A stretch of DNA of 64,000 nucleotides, taken from the NCBI RefSeq assembly GCF_014649535.1, contig NZ_BMTF01000015.1, forward strand, positions 118,230 through 182,229. Direction: 5' to 3'. A model generated the notes under the pieces. It did not search any database, was not told the DNA's origin, and saw only the letters and a list, made by a program, of their open reading frames with translations. Positions within the stretch are counted from its first letter, which is position 1, and every line of letters starts with the position of its first letter. The DNA comes from Streptomyces gelaticus. GTDB taxonomy: Bacteria > Actinomycetota > Actinomycetes > Streptomycetales > Streptomycetaceae. Made by a program: the position numbers and the translations under genes. Below, in pieces: positions 25,245-33,876 of this stretch.

Positions 25245-26879
25245 TCACGGTCCTGCGCGCAGCACCGCCGCGACCACCGGGCCCGCCGCGTCGCCGCCGT
25301 GGCCGCCGGACTGGACCACCGCGGCGGCGGCCAGGTCGTTGCTGAAGCCGGTGAACCAGCTGTTGGACGTGGTCTGTCCGTCCACCTCCGCCGAGCCGGT
25401 CTTGGCGCCCTTGTCGCCGCCGACCGACGCCATCGCGGCCTTGCCGGTGCCCCAACTCGCGGTCTGGCGCATCATGTCGGTGAGCTGCTGCGAGACGTAC
25501 GGGGGCAGTGAGCGGGAAGCGGTGGCGATCGGCCGCCCGTCGAGCTCCTGGGACACGATGACCGGCTGGCGGAAGGTGCCGGTCCTCGCGGTGGCGGTGA
25601 TGGACGCCATGTTGAGGGCGTTCATCTGGACCGTGCCCTGGCCGATGTACTGCGCTGCCGCCTCGCCCTGGGTCTCCTCGGGCACGCTGCCGTCGAAGGA
25701 CACGACGCCGGTCTGCCAGTCCAGGCCGATCCCGAAGACCTCGCGGGCCTCCTTGGCGAGCGCCGCGTCGTCCTTCGTGTCGTCGATCAGCTTGATGAAG
25801 GCCGTGTTGCAGGAGCGCGCGAAGCTGGTCGTCAGGGTGCCGGCCGGAATGGAGAAGCCGTCCAGGTTCTTGAAGGTGCGGCCGTAGTACGTCGCGGTCG
25901 GCGGGCACTCGATCTTCTGGCCGGACGACGCCAGGCCCTTCTCGATCAGCATCGCCGCGGTCACGATCTTCAGCGTCGAACCGGGCGCCTGCTTGCCCTG
26001 CATCGCCGCGTTGAAACCGGTGGCGGGATTGTTGGCGACCGCGCGGATCGCGCCGGTGGACGGCTGGACCGCGACCACCGAGGCCTGGCTGTACTTCTTC
26101 ACGGCCGCCTCGGCCGCCGCCTGGGCGCCGGCGTCCAGGGTGGTCCGCAGCTCGCCCGGCCTGCCCTTGGTGAGGGTCAGCAGGGTCTTGTCCGGGCTGC
26201 CCGCGTCCGCGCTCTCGATCCGGGTCTCGATGCCCGCGGTGCCGCCGGCCTTCTCGCCGTACTTCTCGCGCAGTGCGTCCAGGATCGGGCCCAGGGAGGG
26301 GTACTTCTCCTTGGTGAGCTCCTTGCCGCTGTGGTCGAGGGCCTCGATCGACGGGGCCGCCGCCTCGCCCGTTCTGAGCGACGCGCCGTCCGTCAGGTCC
26401 GGGTGGATCACGGTGGGGGACCAGTCCACCAGGGGCCTGCCGGTGGTCAGTCCGCGCACCACGCTCAGCTCGGAGGAGTACGACCAGGGCTTGGACCTGC
26501 CCTCGAAGGAGACGGTCGCCCGCACCGTGTACGGCACCTTCGAGCCGACCGCGGGGCCCGGGGTGATCACCGCCTCGGTGACATGGGCGCTCTCGCGATA
26601 GCCCGTGAGGGCCGCTTCGGCCTCGGCCGCGTTGTTGGTGAGCTGGGACGCGGTGTCCGGGTCGCCGCTCGCCCAGGCCTTCAGGAACTCCTTCGACGCC
26701 TCGTCGATCTCCGCCTCGGTGACCGGGCCCGTCCTCACCTCGGCGGAGGTGGGCTTGCCGTCCGTACCGCCGCCCCCGCCGCCCAGTCCGTCCAGGACGT
26801 TGTACGCCCCGTAGCCCACCCCGCCGACCACGACCGCGAACACTCCGCCGACTATCGCAACCTTCGCTCCACTGCGCAT
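25245..26879 (-). CDS. Penicillin-binding transpeptidase with MecA-type N-terminal domain
   Basis: The protein is 544 residues. One N-terminal helix (about 8-30) anchors it, and a Gly-rich linker leads to an NTF2-like MecA_N domain (about 45-165) and a dimerisation part. The transpeptidase domain carries the three class B motifs: STLK (APGSTLKIVTA), SCN (FARSCNTAF) and KTGS (GAKTGSAEV). It cross-links peptidoglycan outside the membrane. It is monocistronic. The MecA-like architecture is also found in low-affinity PBPs, so reduced beta-lactam binding is possible but cannot be read from sequence. Confidence 0.93.
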   Translation of the reverse strand: MRSGAKVAIVGGVFAVVVGGVGYGAYNVLDGLGGGGGGTDGKPTSAEVRTGPVTEAEIDEASKEFLKAWASGDPDTASQLTNNAAEAEAALTGYRESAHVTEAVITPGPAVGSKVPYTVRATVSFEGRSKPWSYSSELSVVRGLTTGRPLVDWSPTVIHPDLTDGASLRTGEAAAPSIEALDHSGKELTKEKYPSLGPILDALREKYGEKAGGTAGIETRIESADAGSPDKTLLTLTKGRPGELRTTLDAGAQAAAEAAVKKYSQASVVAVQPSTGAIRAVANNPATGFNAAMQGKQAPGSTLKIVTAAMLIEKGLASSGQKIECPPTATYYGRTFKNLDGFSIPAGTLTTSFARSCNTAFIKLIDDTKDDAALAKEAREVFGIGLDWQTGVVSFDGSVPEETQGEAAAQYIGQGTVQMNALNMASITATARTGTFRQPVIVSQELDGRPIATASRSLPPYVSQQLTDMMRQTASWGTGKAAMASVGGDKGAKTGSAEVDGQTTSNSWFTGFSNDLAAAAVVQSGGHGGDAAGPVVAAVLRAGP

Positions 26880-27039
26880 GCCTGCAGTCCCCCTCCCCAG
26901 GAGCCCCCTTGAACGCGTTCAAGGGGATGCTGCTGCGCACCCTACGGGACGGTGATGAGGGCCGGGACAGTTGTTATCGGAACGCGATATGTGCGGCGTG
27001 AGCACGTCGATCCGGACACACCCGGACGACGCGCTCCCG

Positions 27040-28806
27040 TCAGATCCAGGTGTCCAGCCACATCCGGTCCCGCCACGACCCGTCCGGAATCGGTGTGCCC
27101 GTGTAGATCGGCCAGAAGTAGATGAAGTTCCAGATGATCAGCAGGACCAGGACGCCCGCCGCGATCGCGCCCAGCGTCCGCCGGCGCTCCCCCGAGGGAT
27201 CGCCGCTCATCAGGCCCAGCTCCCGTTTCGTCCCCGTCCCGGCCGCCGGGCCCAGCATCGCGCCGATCATCATCGTCACCGCCAGACACAGGAACGGCAC
27301 GAACACGACCGCGTAGAAGAGGAAGATCGTCCGCTCCTGGTAGAAGAACCAGGGCAGCCAGCCCGCGGCGACCCCGCAGGCGATCGCGCCCGCCCGCCAG
27401 TCGCGTCGGAAGAACCACCGCCACAGCACGTACACCAGGGCGAAGCACGCCGCCCACCACAGCAGCGGCGTCCCGATCGCCAGCACCTCGCGCGCGCACT
27501 TGCCGGTCTCCGACGCCTTGCAGCCCGACTCCTCCTCCCAGAAGTACGAGACGGGCCGGCCGAGCACGATCCAGCTCCAGGGATTGGACTGGTACGTGTG
27601 ACCGGACGTCAGGTGCACATGGAATTCGTAGACCTGGTACTCGTAGTGCCACAGGCTGCGCAGCCAGTCCGGCAGCCACGTCCAGTTCCCGCCCCGGCCG
27701 TCGGTCTGCGCCCAGTTGCGGTAGTAGCCCTTGCCGGTGACGATCCAGCCGGTCCACGAGACCAGGTACGTGAGGATCGCGACCGGGACCGTCGAGACGA
27801 AGGCCGGCAGCAGGTCCCGCTTCAGCACCGCCAGATACGGATGGACCGCGCCCGCGGTGCGCCGGGCGCCCGCATCCCACAGCACCGTCATCAGCCCGAA
27901 CGCGGCCAGGATGTACAGGCCGTTCCACTTGGTGGCGAAGGCCAGCCCCAGCATCAGGCCCGCGGTGATCCGCCACGGACGCCAGCCGAGCCGCAGCCGC
28001 TCCGCGATCTCCGCGTCGGGGCGCAGCACCCCCTCCTCGTCGACCGGCAGCGCCGCGGCGAATCTGCGCCGCGCCCAGTCGCGGTCGATCAGGAGCGCGC
28101 CGAACGCCGCCAGCACGAAGAACATCAGCACCAGGTCGAGCAGCGCGGTGCGGCTCATCACGAAGTGCAGACCGTCGACGGCGAGCAGGGTGCCCGCCAG
28201 GCAGCCCAGGAACGTCGAGCGGAACAGCCGCCGGCCGATCCGGCACAGCATCAGCACCGACAGCGTGCCGAGCACCGCCACCATGAACCGCCAGCCGAAC
28301 GGCGTGAACCCGAAGAAGTGCTCACCGAGCCCGATGATCCACTTGCCGACCGGCGGGTGCACCACATAGCCCGGCTCCACCGGGACGTGCACCTTCGACG
28401 GGTCCTGGAGGATGAGTTTGTCGATGTCCTTGGGCCAGTCGCCCTCGTACCCCTGGTTGATCAGGGCCCAGGAGTCCTTGGCGTAGTACGTCTCGTCGAA
28501 TATCAGCGCGTGCGGGCTGCCCAGATTCCAGAACCGCAGCACCCCGGCGACCAGCGCCACCAGCAGCGGACCGCCCCAGGCCGCCCACCGCGCCAGCCGC
28601 CCGGCCATCGGCGGGGAGATCCCGAGCACCGCCCACAGCTGGGCGCCGGGCCGGGTGTACGGCGGGACGAGCCGCTCGCGCAGCCCGATCCCGGGCCGGG
28701 GCGAATGGCCGAAGCGGCGCAGCCGCTGCTGCCAGGAGGTCGGTTCTTCGCCGTGCGGTTCCCCGGCGTCTTGGCCCGGCCGGGCTTCGGGCGCTGTACT
28801 CGTCAC
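27040..28806 (-). CDS. Protein O-mannosyltransferase (PMT family)
   Basis: The protein is 588 residues from GTG 28806 (VTSTAPEARPGQDAGEPHGE). After a ~60-residue cytosolic N-terminus come about 11 membrane helices of the GT39/GT-C fold. The catalytic Asp-Glu pair is in the first loop (HALIFDETYYAKDSW), and VVHPPVGKWIIGLGEHFFG follows. It transfers mannose from polyprenyl phosphate to exported proteins. In streptomycetes Pmt activity is needed for glycoprotein phage receptors and wall integrity. It is divergent from rsmI, the usual arrangement in the genus. Confidence 0.93.
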   Translation of the reverse strand: MTSTAPEARPGQDAGEPHGEEPTSWQQRLRRFGHSPRPGIGLRERLVPPYTRPGAQLWAVLGISPPMAGRLARWAAWGGPLLVALVAGVLRFWNLGSPHALIFDETYYAKDSWALINQGYEGDWPKDIDKLILQDPSKVHVPVEPGYVVHPPVGKWIIGLGEHFFGFTPFGWRFMVAVLGTLSVLMLCRIGRRLFRSTFLGCLAGTLLAVDGLHFVMSRTALLDLVLMFFVLAAFGALLIDRDWARRRFAAALPVDEEGVLRPDAEIAERLRLGWRPWRITAGLMLGLAFATKWNGLYILAAFGLMTVLWDAGARRTAGAVHPYLAVLKRDLLPAFVSTVPVAILTYLVSWTGWIVTGKGYYRNWAQTDGRGGNWTWLPDWLRSLWHYEYQVYEFHVHLTSGHTYQSNPWSWIVLGRPVSYFWEEESGCKASETGKCAREVLAIGTPLLWWAACFALVYVLWRWFFRRDWRAGAIACGVAAGWLPWFFYQERTIFLFYAVVFVPFLCLAVTMMIGAMLGPAAGTGTKRELGLMSGDPSGERRRTLGAIAAGVLVLLIIWNFIYFWPIYTGTPIPDGSWRDRMWLDTWI

Positions 28807-28987
28807 CGCGCCATCGTAGGGAACGCATCTGTGCGAGTGGCCTTCCCGGCAAGCCTTGCCCCGTCGCGCCGCCCAGCACGCACGCTTTCGTCCGCCTTGT
28901 GCTCGTACGCACCGGACGACGCTCCTTCCGGGCAAGCATTGCCGGTCACGGCACCAGCACCGTCGCCCGTGCTGGGAGGATGGCTCC

Positions 28988-29875
28988 GTGACTGGAACGA
29001 CTGGAACGCTGGTACTCGCAGGAACCCCCATCGGCGACGTGGCGGACGCCCCGCCGCGCCTCGCCGCCGAGCTGGAGACGGCGGACGTGGTCGCCGCCGA
29101 GGACACCCGGCGGCTGCGCCGCCTCACGCAGGCGCTCGGCATCCACACCACGGGGCGGGTCGTCTCCTACTTCGAGGGCAACGAGTCGGCCCGTACGCCC
29201 GAACTCGTCGAGGCGCTGACCGGCGGCGCCCGTGTCCTGCTGGTCACGGACGCCGGGATGCCGTCCGTCTCCGACCCCGGTTACCGGCTCGTGGCCGCCG
29301 CCGTGGAGAAGGACATCAAGGTCACCGCGGTCCCCGGCCCGTCCGCCGTGCTGACGGCGCTCGCCCTGTCCGCGCTGCCCGTCGACCGTTTCTGCTTCGA
29401 GGGCTTTCTGCCCCGCAAGGCGGGCGAACGGCTCGGCCGGCTGCGCGAGGTGGCCGACGAGCGCCGCACCATGGTCTTCTTCGAGGCCCCGCACCGGCTC
29501 GACGACACCCTCGCCGCGATGGCCGAGGTCTTCGGCGCCGACCGCAGGGCCGCCGTGTGCCGGGAGCTGACCAAGACGTACGAGGAAGTGAAGCGCGGCC
29601 CGCTGGGCGAGCTGGCGGCCTGGGCGGCCGAAGGGGTGCGCGGCGAGATCACCGTCGTCGTCGAGGGCGCGGCCGAATCCGGGCCCGAGGAACTGGACGC
29701 CGAGGAACTGGTGCGCAGGGTGCGGGTGCGCGAGGAGGCGGGGGAGCGGCGCAAGGAGGCGATCGCGGCCGTGGCCGCCGACGCCGGGCTGCCCAAGCGC
29801 GAAGTGTTCGACGCGGTCGTCGCGGCAAAGAACGCGGCGCGAACCGGTCCAGCGGAAGGCAAAGGACCGGCGTGA
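28988..29875 (+). CDS. rsmI: 16S rRNA (cytidine(1402)-2'-O)-methyltransferase
   Basis: The protein is 295 residues from GTG 28988 (VTGTTGTLVLAGTPIGDVAD), with GGGAGG 8-13 bases upstream. GTPIG-DV, VVAAEDTRRLRRL, LVTDAGMPSVSDPG, AVPGPSA and FCFEGFLPRKAGERL are the signature blocks of RsmI (tetrapyrrole methylase fold). It 2'-O-methylates C1402 of 16S rRNA in the decoding centre. Its position divergent from the O-mannosyltransferase and near tatD and rsmA is standard in Streptomyces. Confidence 0.96.
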   Translation: MTGTTGTLVLAGTPIGDVADAPPRLAAELETADVVAAEDTRRLRRLTQALGIHTTGRVVSYFEGNESARTPELVEALTGGARVLLVTDAGMPSVSDPGYRLVAAAVEKDIKVTAVPGPSAVLTALALSALPVDRFCFEGFLPRKAGERLGRLREVADERRTMVFFEAPHRLDDTLAAMAEVFGADRRAAVCRELTKTYEEVKRGPLGELAAWAAEGVRGEITVVVEGAAESGPEELDAEELVRRVRVREEAGERRKEAIAAVAADAGLPKREVFDAVVAAKNAARTGPAEGKGPA

Positions 29876-30046
29876 AAAGCAAAGCGAGAGCCGCGTATTG
29901 GGCCTTTCTGCCACGAGCAGGCCAAAAGCGCTCCAACAGTCGACAGGGCCCGATGCGTTCCTGCCGGTAAAGGCGTCCACTGGGGCAGGGACGCATGCTC
30001 CGGAGCGATGGCCCGGAGTGCCTGTCCGGCGGACAAAGGAGCGGGC

Positions 30047-30415
30047 ATGAGCGAGATCGCAGCAACCACCGCACACGAGGCGTACGCCTTCGCCTGCATG
30101 AGGTGCGGACACGGCTGGGAACAGGCCTACGAGATAGAGCACCACGTCGACGGTTCCGACAACGCCTTCGTCATATACAAGGCGGACGGGGAACGGGTTC
30201 CCTCCCCCCTGTCCAGGCCCAGCTGCGCGAACTGCGGCGGACACGTGATCCGGATCATGCGGGCCGGCCGGGTCTCGACCGTCCAGCAGCTGCTCCACAA
30301 CTCCCGGCCGGCCCGGCCGGCGGTCCAGGACGGCGAGGGCGCGGACGCCGCTCCCGCGGGCACGGGACACCACTGGCACCTGTCCGACCTCCTGCACCCC
30401 TTCCACCGGAGGTAG
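30047..30415 (+). CDS. Small zinc-ribbon protein of unknown function
   Basis: The protein is 122 residues from ATG 30047 (MSEIAATTAHEAYAFACMRCG), with AAAGGA upstream. CMRCGHGWEQAYEIEHH and CANCGGHVIRIM supply two CxxC knuckles, probably one zinc ribbon. A flexible Ala-rich segment and a His-rich end (GTGHHWHLSDLLHPFHRR) follow. Homologues are common in Streptomyces and uncharacterised. An upstream in-frame ATG (30008) lacks a ribosome site. Confidence 0.8.
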   Translation: MSEIAATTAHEAYAFACMRCGHGWEQAYEIEHHVDGSDNAFVIYKADGERVPSPLSRPSCANCGGHVIRIMRAGRVSTVQQLLHNSRPARPAVQDGEGADAAPAGTGHHWHLSDLLHPFHRR

Positions 30416-30495
30416 GCCCACCGGTCACCGGAGGCAGGCCCGCCGGTCGAACCGCGGGCCGGGCGCACCGGCGCGGCCCTCGTACGATCGTCGTC

Positions 30496-31362
30496 ATGAG
30501 CCGTACCGAAGCCCCGCCGCTGCCCGAACCCCTCCGGGTACCGGTCGCCGATTCGCACACCCACCTGGACATGCAGGACGCGACCGTCGAGGAGGGCCTG
30601 GCCAGGGCCGCGGCGGTCAATGTGACCACGGTGATCCAGGTGGGGTGCGACGTGCCCGGCTCCCGCTGGGCGGCCGGGATCGCCGCCGCGCACCCGAACG
30701 TGCACGCGGCGGTCGCCCTGCACCCCAACGAGGCACCGCGCATCGTGCACGGAGATCCCGACGGCACCGCGCGCCAGGGGGCGCGGGCAGCGGGGGGCAC
30801 GGCGGCGCTGCACGACGCGCTCGCGGAGATCGACGCGCTGGCCGCGCTCGACCACGTACGCGGTGTCGGCGAGACCGGGCTCGATTACTTCCGTACCGGT
30901 CCCGAGGGCATCGCCGCCCAGGAGGAGTCCTTCCGGGCCCACATCGAGATCGCCAAGCGGCACGGCAAGGCGCTGGTCATCCACGACCGCGAGGCACACG
31001 CGGACGTGCTGCGCGTCCTCGCCGACGCGGGCGCCCCCGAGCGGACCGTGTTCCACTGCTACTCCGGCGATGCCGACATGGCCCGGATCTGCGCGGACGC
31101 CGGGTACTTCATGTCCTTCGCGGGCAACGTCACCTTCAAGAACGCCCAGCCGCTGCGGGACGCCCTGGCCGTCGCCCCGACGGAGCTGGTCCTGGTCGAG
31201 ACGGACGCGCCGTTCCTGACGCCCGCGCCGTACCGGGGGCGGCCCAACGCGCCCTACCTCATCCCCGTCACACTGCGTGCGATGGCCGAGGTGAAGGGGA
31301 TCGACGAGGACACCCTGGCGGCGGCGATCGCGGACAACACGGCACGGGCCTTCGACTACTGA
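30496..31362 (+). CDS. TatD family metal-dependent hydrolase
   Basis: The protein is 288 residues from ATG 30496. DSHTHLDMQ gives the first two metal-binding His. GETGLDYFR, LVIHDREAHADVL, FHCYSGD and ETDAPFLTP complete the TatD TIM-barrel metal site. Family members are 3'-5' exonucleases or D-Tyr-tRNA deacylase-like hydrolases. The position between rsmI and rsmA is conserved in actinobacteria. Confidence 0.94.
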   Translation: MSRTEAPPLPEPLRVPVADSHTHLDMQDATVEEGLARAAAVNVTTVIQVGCDVPGSRWAAGIAAAHPNVHAAVALHPNEAPRIVHGDPDGTARQGARAAGGTAALHDALAEIDALAALDHVRGVGETGLDYFRTGPEGIAAQEESFRAHIEIAKRHGKALVIHDREAHADVLRVLADAGAPERTVFHCYSGDADMARICADAGYFMSFAGNVTFKNAQPLRDALAVAPTELVLVETDAPFLTPAPYRGRPNAPYLIPVTLRAMAEVKGIDEDTLAAAIADNTARAFDY

Positions 31363-31410
31363 GCGGCAGGGGCGGCGGGCGCGAACCGCGAGGGCCCTTA
31401 CGCTTTACAG

Positions 31411-32334
31411 GTGAGCACCACTGAGCCCGATGCCCTCCTGGGCCCCGCAGACATCCGCGAGCTGGCCGCCGCGCTGGGCGTACGCCCGACCAAGCAACGC
31501 GGTCAGAACTTCGTCATCGACGCCAATACGGTCCGCCGGATCGTACGGACGGCTCAGGTCCGCCCGGACGACGTCGTCGTCGAGGTCGGCCCCGGGCTCG
31601 GCTCGTTGACCCTGGCGCTGCTGGAGGCGGCGGACCGGGTCGTCGCCGTCGAGATCGACGACGTGCTGGCGGGTGCGCTGCCGTCCACCGTCGCGGCCCG
31701 GATGCCGGGGCGCGCCGACCGGTTCGCCCTGGTGCACTCGGACGCGATGCTGGTCCGGGAGCTGCCCGGACCGGCGCCGACCGCGCTGGTCGCGAACCTG
31801 CCGTACAACGTCGCCGTGCCGGTCCTGCTGACCATGCTGGAGCGTTTCCCGTCCATCGAGCGCACCCTGGTCATGGTCCAGGCCGAGGTCGCCGACCGGC
31901 TGGCCGCGCGGCCGGGCAACAAGGTCTACGGCGTGCCGTCGGTGAAGGCCAACTGGTACGCGGAGGTCAAGCGGGCCGGTTCCATCGGCCGCAACGTCTT
32001 CTGGCCCGCCCCGAACGTCGACTCCGGCCTGGTCTCCCTGGTCCGGCGCACCGAGCCGATCGCGACGAAGGCGAGCCGGGCCGAGGTCTTCGCGGTCGTC
32101 GACGCGGCCTTCGCCCAGCGCCGCAAGACGCTGCGGGCGGCCCTGGCCGGCTGGGCGGGCTCCGCGCCCGCCGCCGAGGCGGCCCTGGTCGCGGCCGGGA
32201 TCCCGCCGCAGGCCCGCGGCGAGTCGCTGACGGTCGAGGAGTTCGCCGCCATCGCCGAGCACAGGCCCTCCGGGGCTGCCGGGACCGAGCCCTCCGGGGC
32301 TGCCGAGAACAAGCCCTCCGGGAGTGGTGAGTGA
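31411..32334 (+). CDS. rsmA: 16S rRNA (adenine(1518)-N6/adenine(1519)-N6)-dimethyltransferase
   Basis: The protein is 307 residues from GTG 31411. GQNFVID, EVGPGLGSLT (SAM site), VEIDDV and the catalytic NLPYNVA motif define KsgA/RsmA, which dimethylates the two adenines of the 3' helix 45 loop of 16S rRNA. Loss of this modification gives kasugamycin resistance. The final ~25 residues are an added low-complexity tail (PSGAAGTEPSGAAENKPSG) built from a DNA repeat. The stop overlaps the GTG of ispE (GTGA), the usual coupling. Confidence 0.96.
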   Translation: MSTTEPDALLGPADIRELAAALGVRPTKQRGQNFVIDANTVRRIVRTAQVRPDDVVVEVGPGLGSLTLALLEAADRVVAVEIDDVLAGALPSTVAARMPGRADRFALVHSDAMLVRELPGPAPTALVANLPYNVAVPVLLTMLERFPSIERTLVMVQAEVADRLAARPGNKVYGVPSVKANWYAEVKRAGSIGRNVFWPAPNVDSGLVSLVRRTEPIATKASRAEVFAVVDAAFAQRRKTLRAALAGWAGSAPAAEAALVAAGIPPQARGESLTVEEFAAIAEHRPSGAAGTEPSGAAENKPSGSGE

Positions 32335-33230
32335 GCGTCACCGTCCGCGTACCCGCCAAGGTCAACGTCCAGCTCGCGGTCGGTGCCCCGCGCCCCGACG
32401 GCTTCCACGACCTGGCCAATGTCTTCCTCGCCGTCGGCCTGTACGACGAGGTCACCGTCACCCCCGCCGACGGGCTGCGGATCACCTGCTCCGGCCCGGA
32501 CGCCGCCCAGGTCCCGCTGGACGCGACGAACCTCGCCGCCCGCGCCGCGATCGCGCTGGCCGAGCGGCACGGCATCGCACCCGATGTGCACATCCACATC
32601 GCCAAGGACATCCCCGTCGCGGGCGGCATGGCGGGCGGAAGCGCCGACGGCGCGGCGGCGCTGCTGGCCTGCGACGCCCTCTGGTCCACCGGCGCCGGCC
32701 GGGACGAACTCCTCGCCATCTGCGCCCAGCTGGGCAGCGACGTCCCGTTCAGCCTGGTCGGCGGCGCCGCCCTCGGCACCGGGCGCGGTGAGCGGCTGAC
32801 CCCGGTCGACGTGGGCGGCACCTTCCACTGGGTCTTCGCGGTCGCCGACGGCGGGCTCTCCACCCCGGCCGTCTACGGCGAGTTCGACCGGCTCACGGCG
32901 GGCACCGACGTCCCCGAGCCGGAAGCCTCCCCGGTGCTCCTGGCCGCCCTGCGCGCCGGTGACACCACCGCGCTCGCCGAGGCGCTCTCCAACGACCTCC
33001 AGCAGGCCGCGCTCTCCCTGCGCCCCTCGCTCGCCGACACCCTCGCCGCGGGCACCGCGGCCGGCGCCCTGGCCGCCCTGGTCTCGGGCTCCGGGCCGAC
33101 CACCGCGTTCCTGGTGGCGGACGAGGAGTCGGCCCGCAAGGTCGCCGAGGCCCTGCTCACCTCGGGCACGTGCAGGAACGCACGGACCGCGGTCTCCCCG
33201 GCGCCGGGGGCGACGGTTCAGCGGCCGTAG
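32331..33230 (+). CDS. ispE: 4-diphosphocytidyl-2-C-methyl-D-erythritol kinase
   Basis: The 299-residue GHMP kinase starts at GTG 32331. VRVPAKVNVQLAVG...DGFHDLANVFLAV, the phosphate-binding loop PVAGGMAGGSADGAAAL and VSGSGPTTAFLV are typical. It phosphorylates CDP-ME in the non-mevalonate isoprenoid pathway. Its start overlaps the rsmA stop, and its end overlaps the convergent toxin gene by 13 bases. Confidence 0.95.
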   Translation: MSVTVRVPAKVNVQLAVGAPRPDGFHDLANVFLAVGLYDEVTVTPADGLRITCSGPDAAQVPLDATNLAARAAIALAERHGIAPDVHIHIAKDIPVAGGMAGGSADGAAALLACDALWSTGAGRDELLAICAQLGSDVPFSLVGGAALGTGRGERLTPVDVGGTFHWVFAVADGGLSTPAVYGEFDRLTAGTDVPEPEASPVLLAALRAGDTTALAEALSNDLQQAALSLRPSLADTLAAGTAAGALAALVSGSGPTTAFLVADEESARKVAEALLTSGTCRNARTAVSPAPGATVQRP

Positions 33231-33478
33231 TGGTAGCGGCACGAGACGATGCGTACCTCGTCCTCGACCACGCGGTAGATGAGCCGGTGTTCCTCGCTGA
33301 TCCTGCGGGACCAGTAGCCGTGGAAACCATGCCGCAGGGGCTCCGGCTTGCCGATGCCCTCGTTCCCGTTGCGGACGACGTCCTGGAGCAAGGTGTTGAT
33401 CCGCTTCAGGACCTTCCGGTCCTGGGTCTGCCACCACACGTAGTCCGCCCATGCGGATTCGTGCCAGATGAGCTTCAT
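33218..33478 (-). CDS. yoeB: Txe/YoeB family toxin (mRNA interferase)
   Basis: The protein is 86 residues. WHESAWADYVWWQTQDRKVLKRI, GNEGIGKPEPLRHGFHGYWSRRI, EEHRLIYRV and the C-terminal VSCRYHYGR match YoeB. The catalytic Arg-His-Tyr set and the YHY ending are intact. It cleaves translated mRNA at the ribosomal A site when free. Its ATG overlaps the antitoxin stop (ATGA), so toxin synthesis is coupled to antitoxin. It ends inside the 3' end of ispE. Confidence 0.95.
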   Translation of the reverse strand: MKLIWHESAWADYVWWQTQDRKVLKRINTLLQDVVRNGNEGIGKPEPLRHGFHGYWSRRISEEHRLIYRVVEDEVRIVSCRYHYGR

Positions 33479-33726
33479 TCGAGGAGCTCCCGTACCTCGC
33501 CGCCACCGTTCTCGAGATCGTCGATTGCCGCCAGGACGCGACGCGCGTTCTCCGGGCTGCGGTACAGGTAGGCCGTCTCCTTGAGGGACTCGTACTCGTC
33601 GAGAGCCACGATCACCACGGGCTCGTGGCCGGCGCGCGTCACTATGACCTCTTCGCGGTCGTTGACGACAGCGCTCAGGGTCTCCGCGTACTTGGCGCGC
33701 GATTCCGTGTAGGTCATGGTTCGCAT
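33475..33726 (-). CDS. yefM: Phd/YefM family antitoxin
   Basis: The 83-residue antitoxin starts at ATG 33726 (MRTMTYTESRAKYAETLSAVV). The N-terminal Phd/YefM DNA-binding fold includes VIVTRAGHEPVVIVALDEYESLKET, and the C-terminal tail (SPENARRVLAAIDDLENGGG) wraps the toxin. It neutralises the downstream YoeB and, with it, represses its own promoter. An internal ATG at 33717 is possible. A TGTAC-type operator lies 35-60 bases upstream. Confidence 0.95.
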   Translation of the reverse strand: MRTMTYTESRAKYAETLSAVVNDREEVIVTRAGHEPVVIVALDEYESLKETAYLYRSPENARRVLAAIDDLENGGGEVRELLE

Positions 33727-33761
33727 ACTCGCCTCCCGGCATGAGTCCGCGTACAGGAAGT

Positions 33762-33786
33762 TGTACGTACAGAAAAATGTACGTAC
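33762..33786. promoter_or_regulatory. YefM-YoeB operator
   Basis: TGTACGTAC occurs at 33762-33770 and again at 33778-33786, with centres 16 bases apart. Each contains overlapping TGTAC/GTAC palindromes. YefM of E. coli recognises TGTACA hexamers, so this is the expected autoregulatory site upstream of yefM. It also lies in the leader of the divergent ABC-F gene. Confidence 0.75.
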
Positions 33787-33876
33787 GAGGTGACCGGAAG
33801 GCAAGGCCGCCCGAGGAAACCCGCCCCCGGGCCCCGTACCCTGGGAAGTCGATCGATCCTTCCGGGCAGGAGTGAA

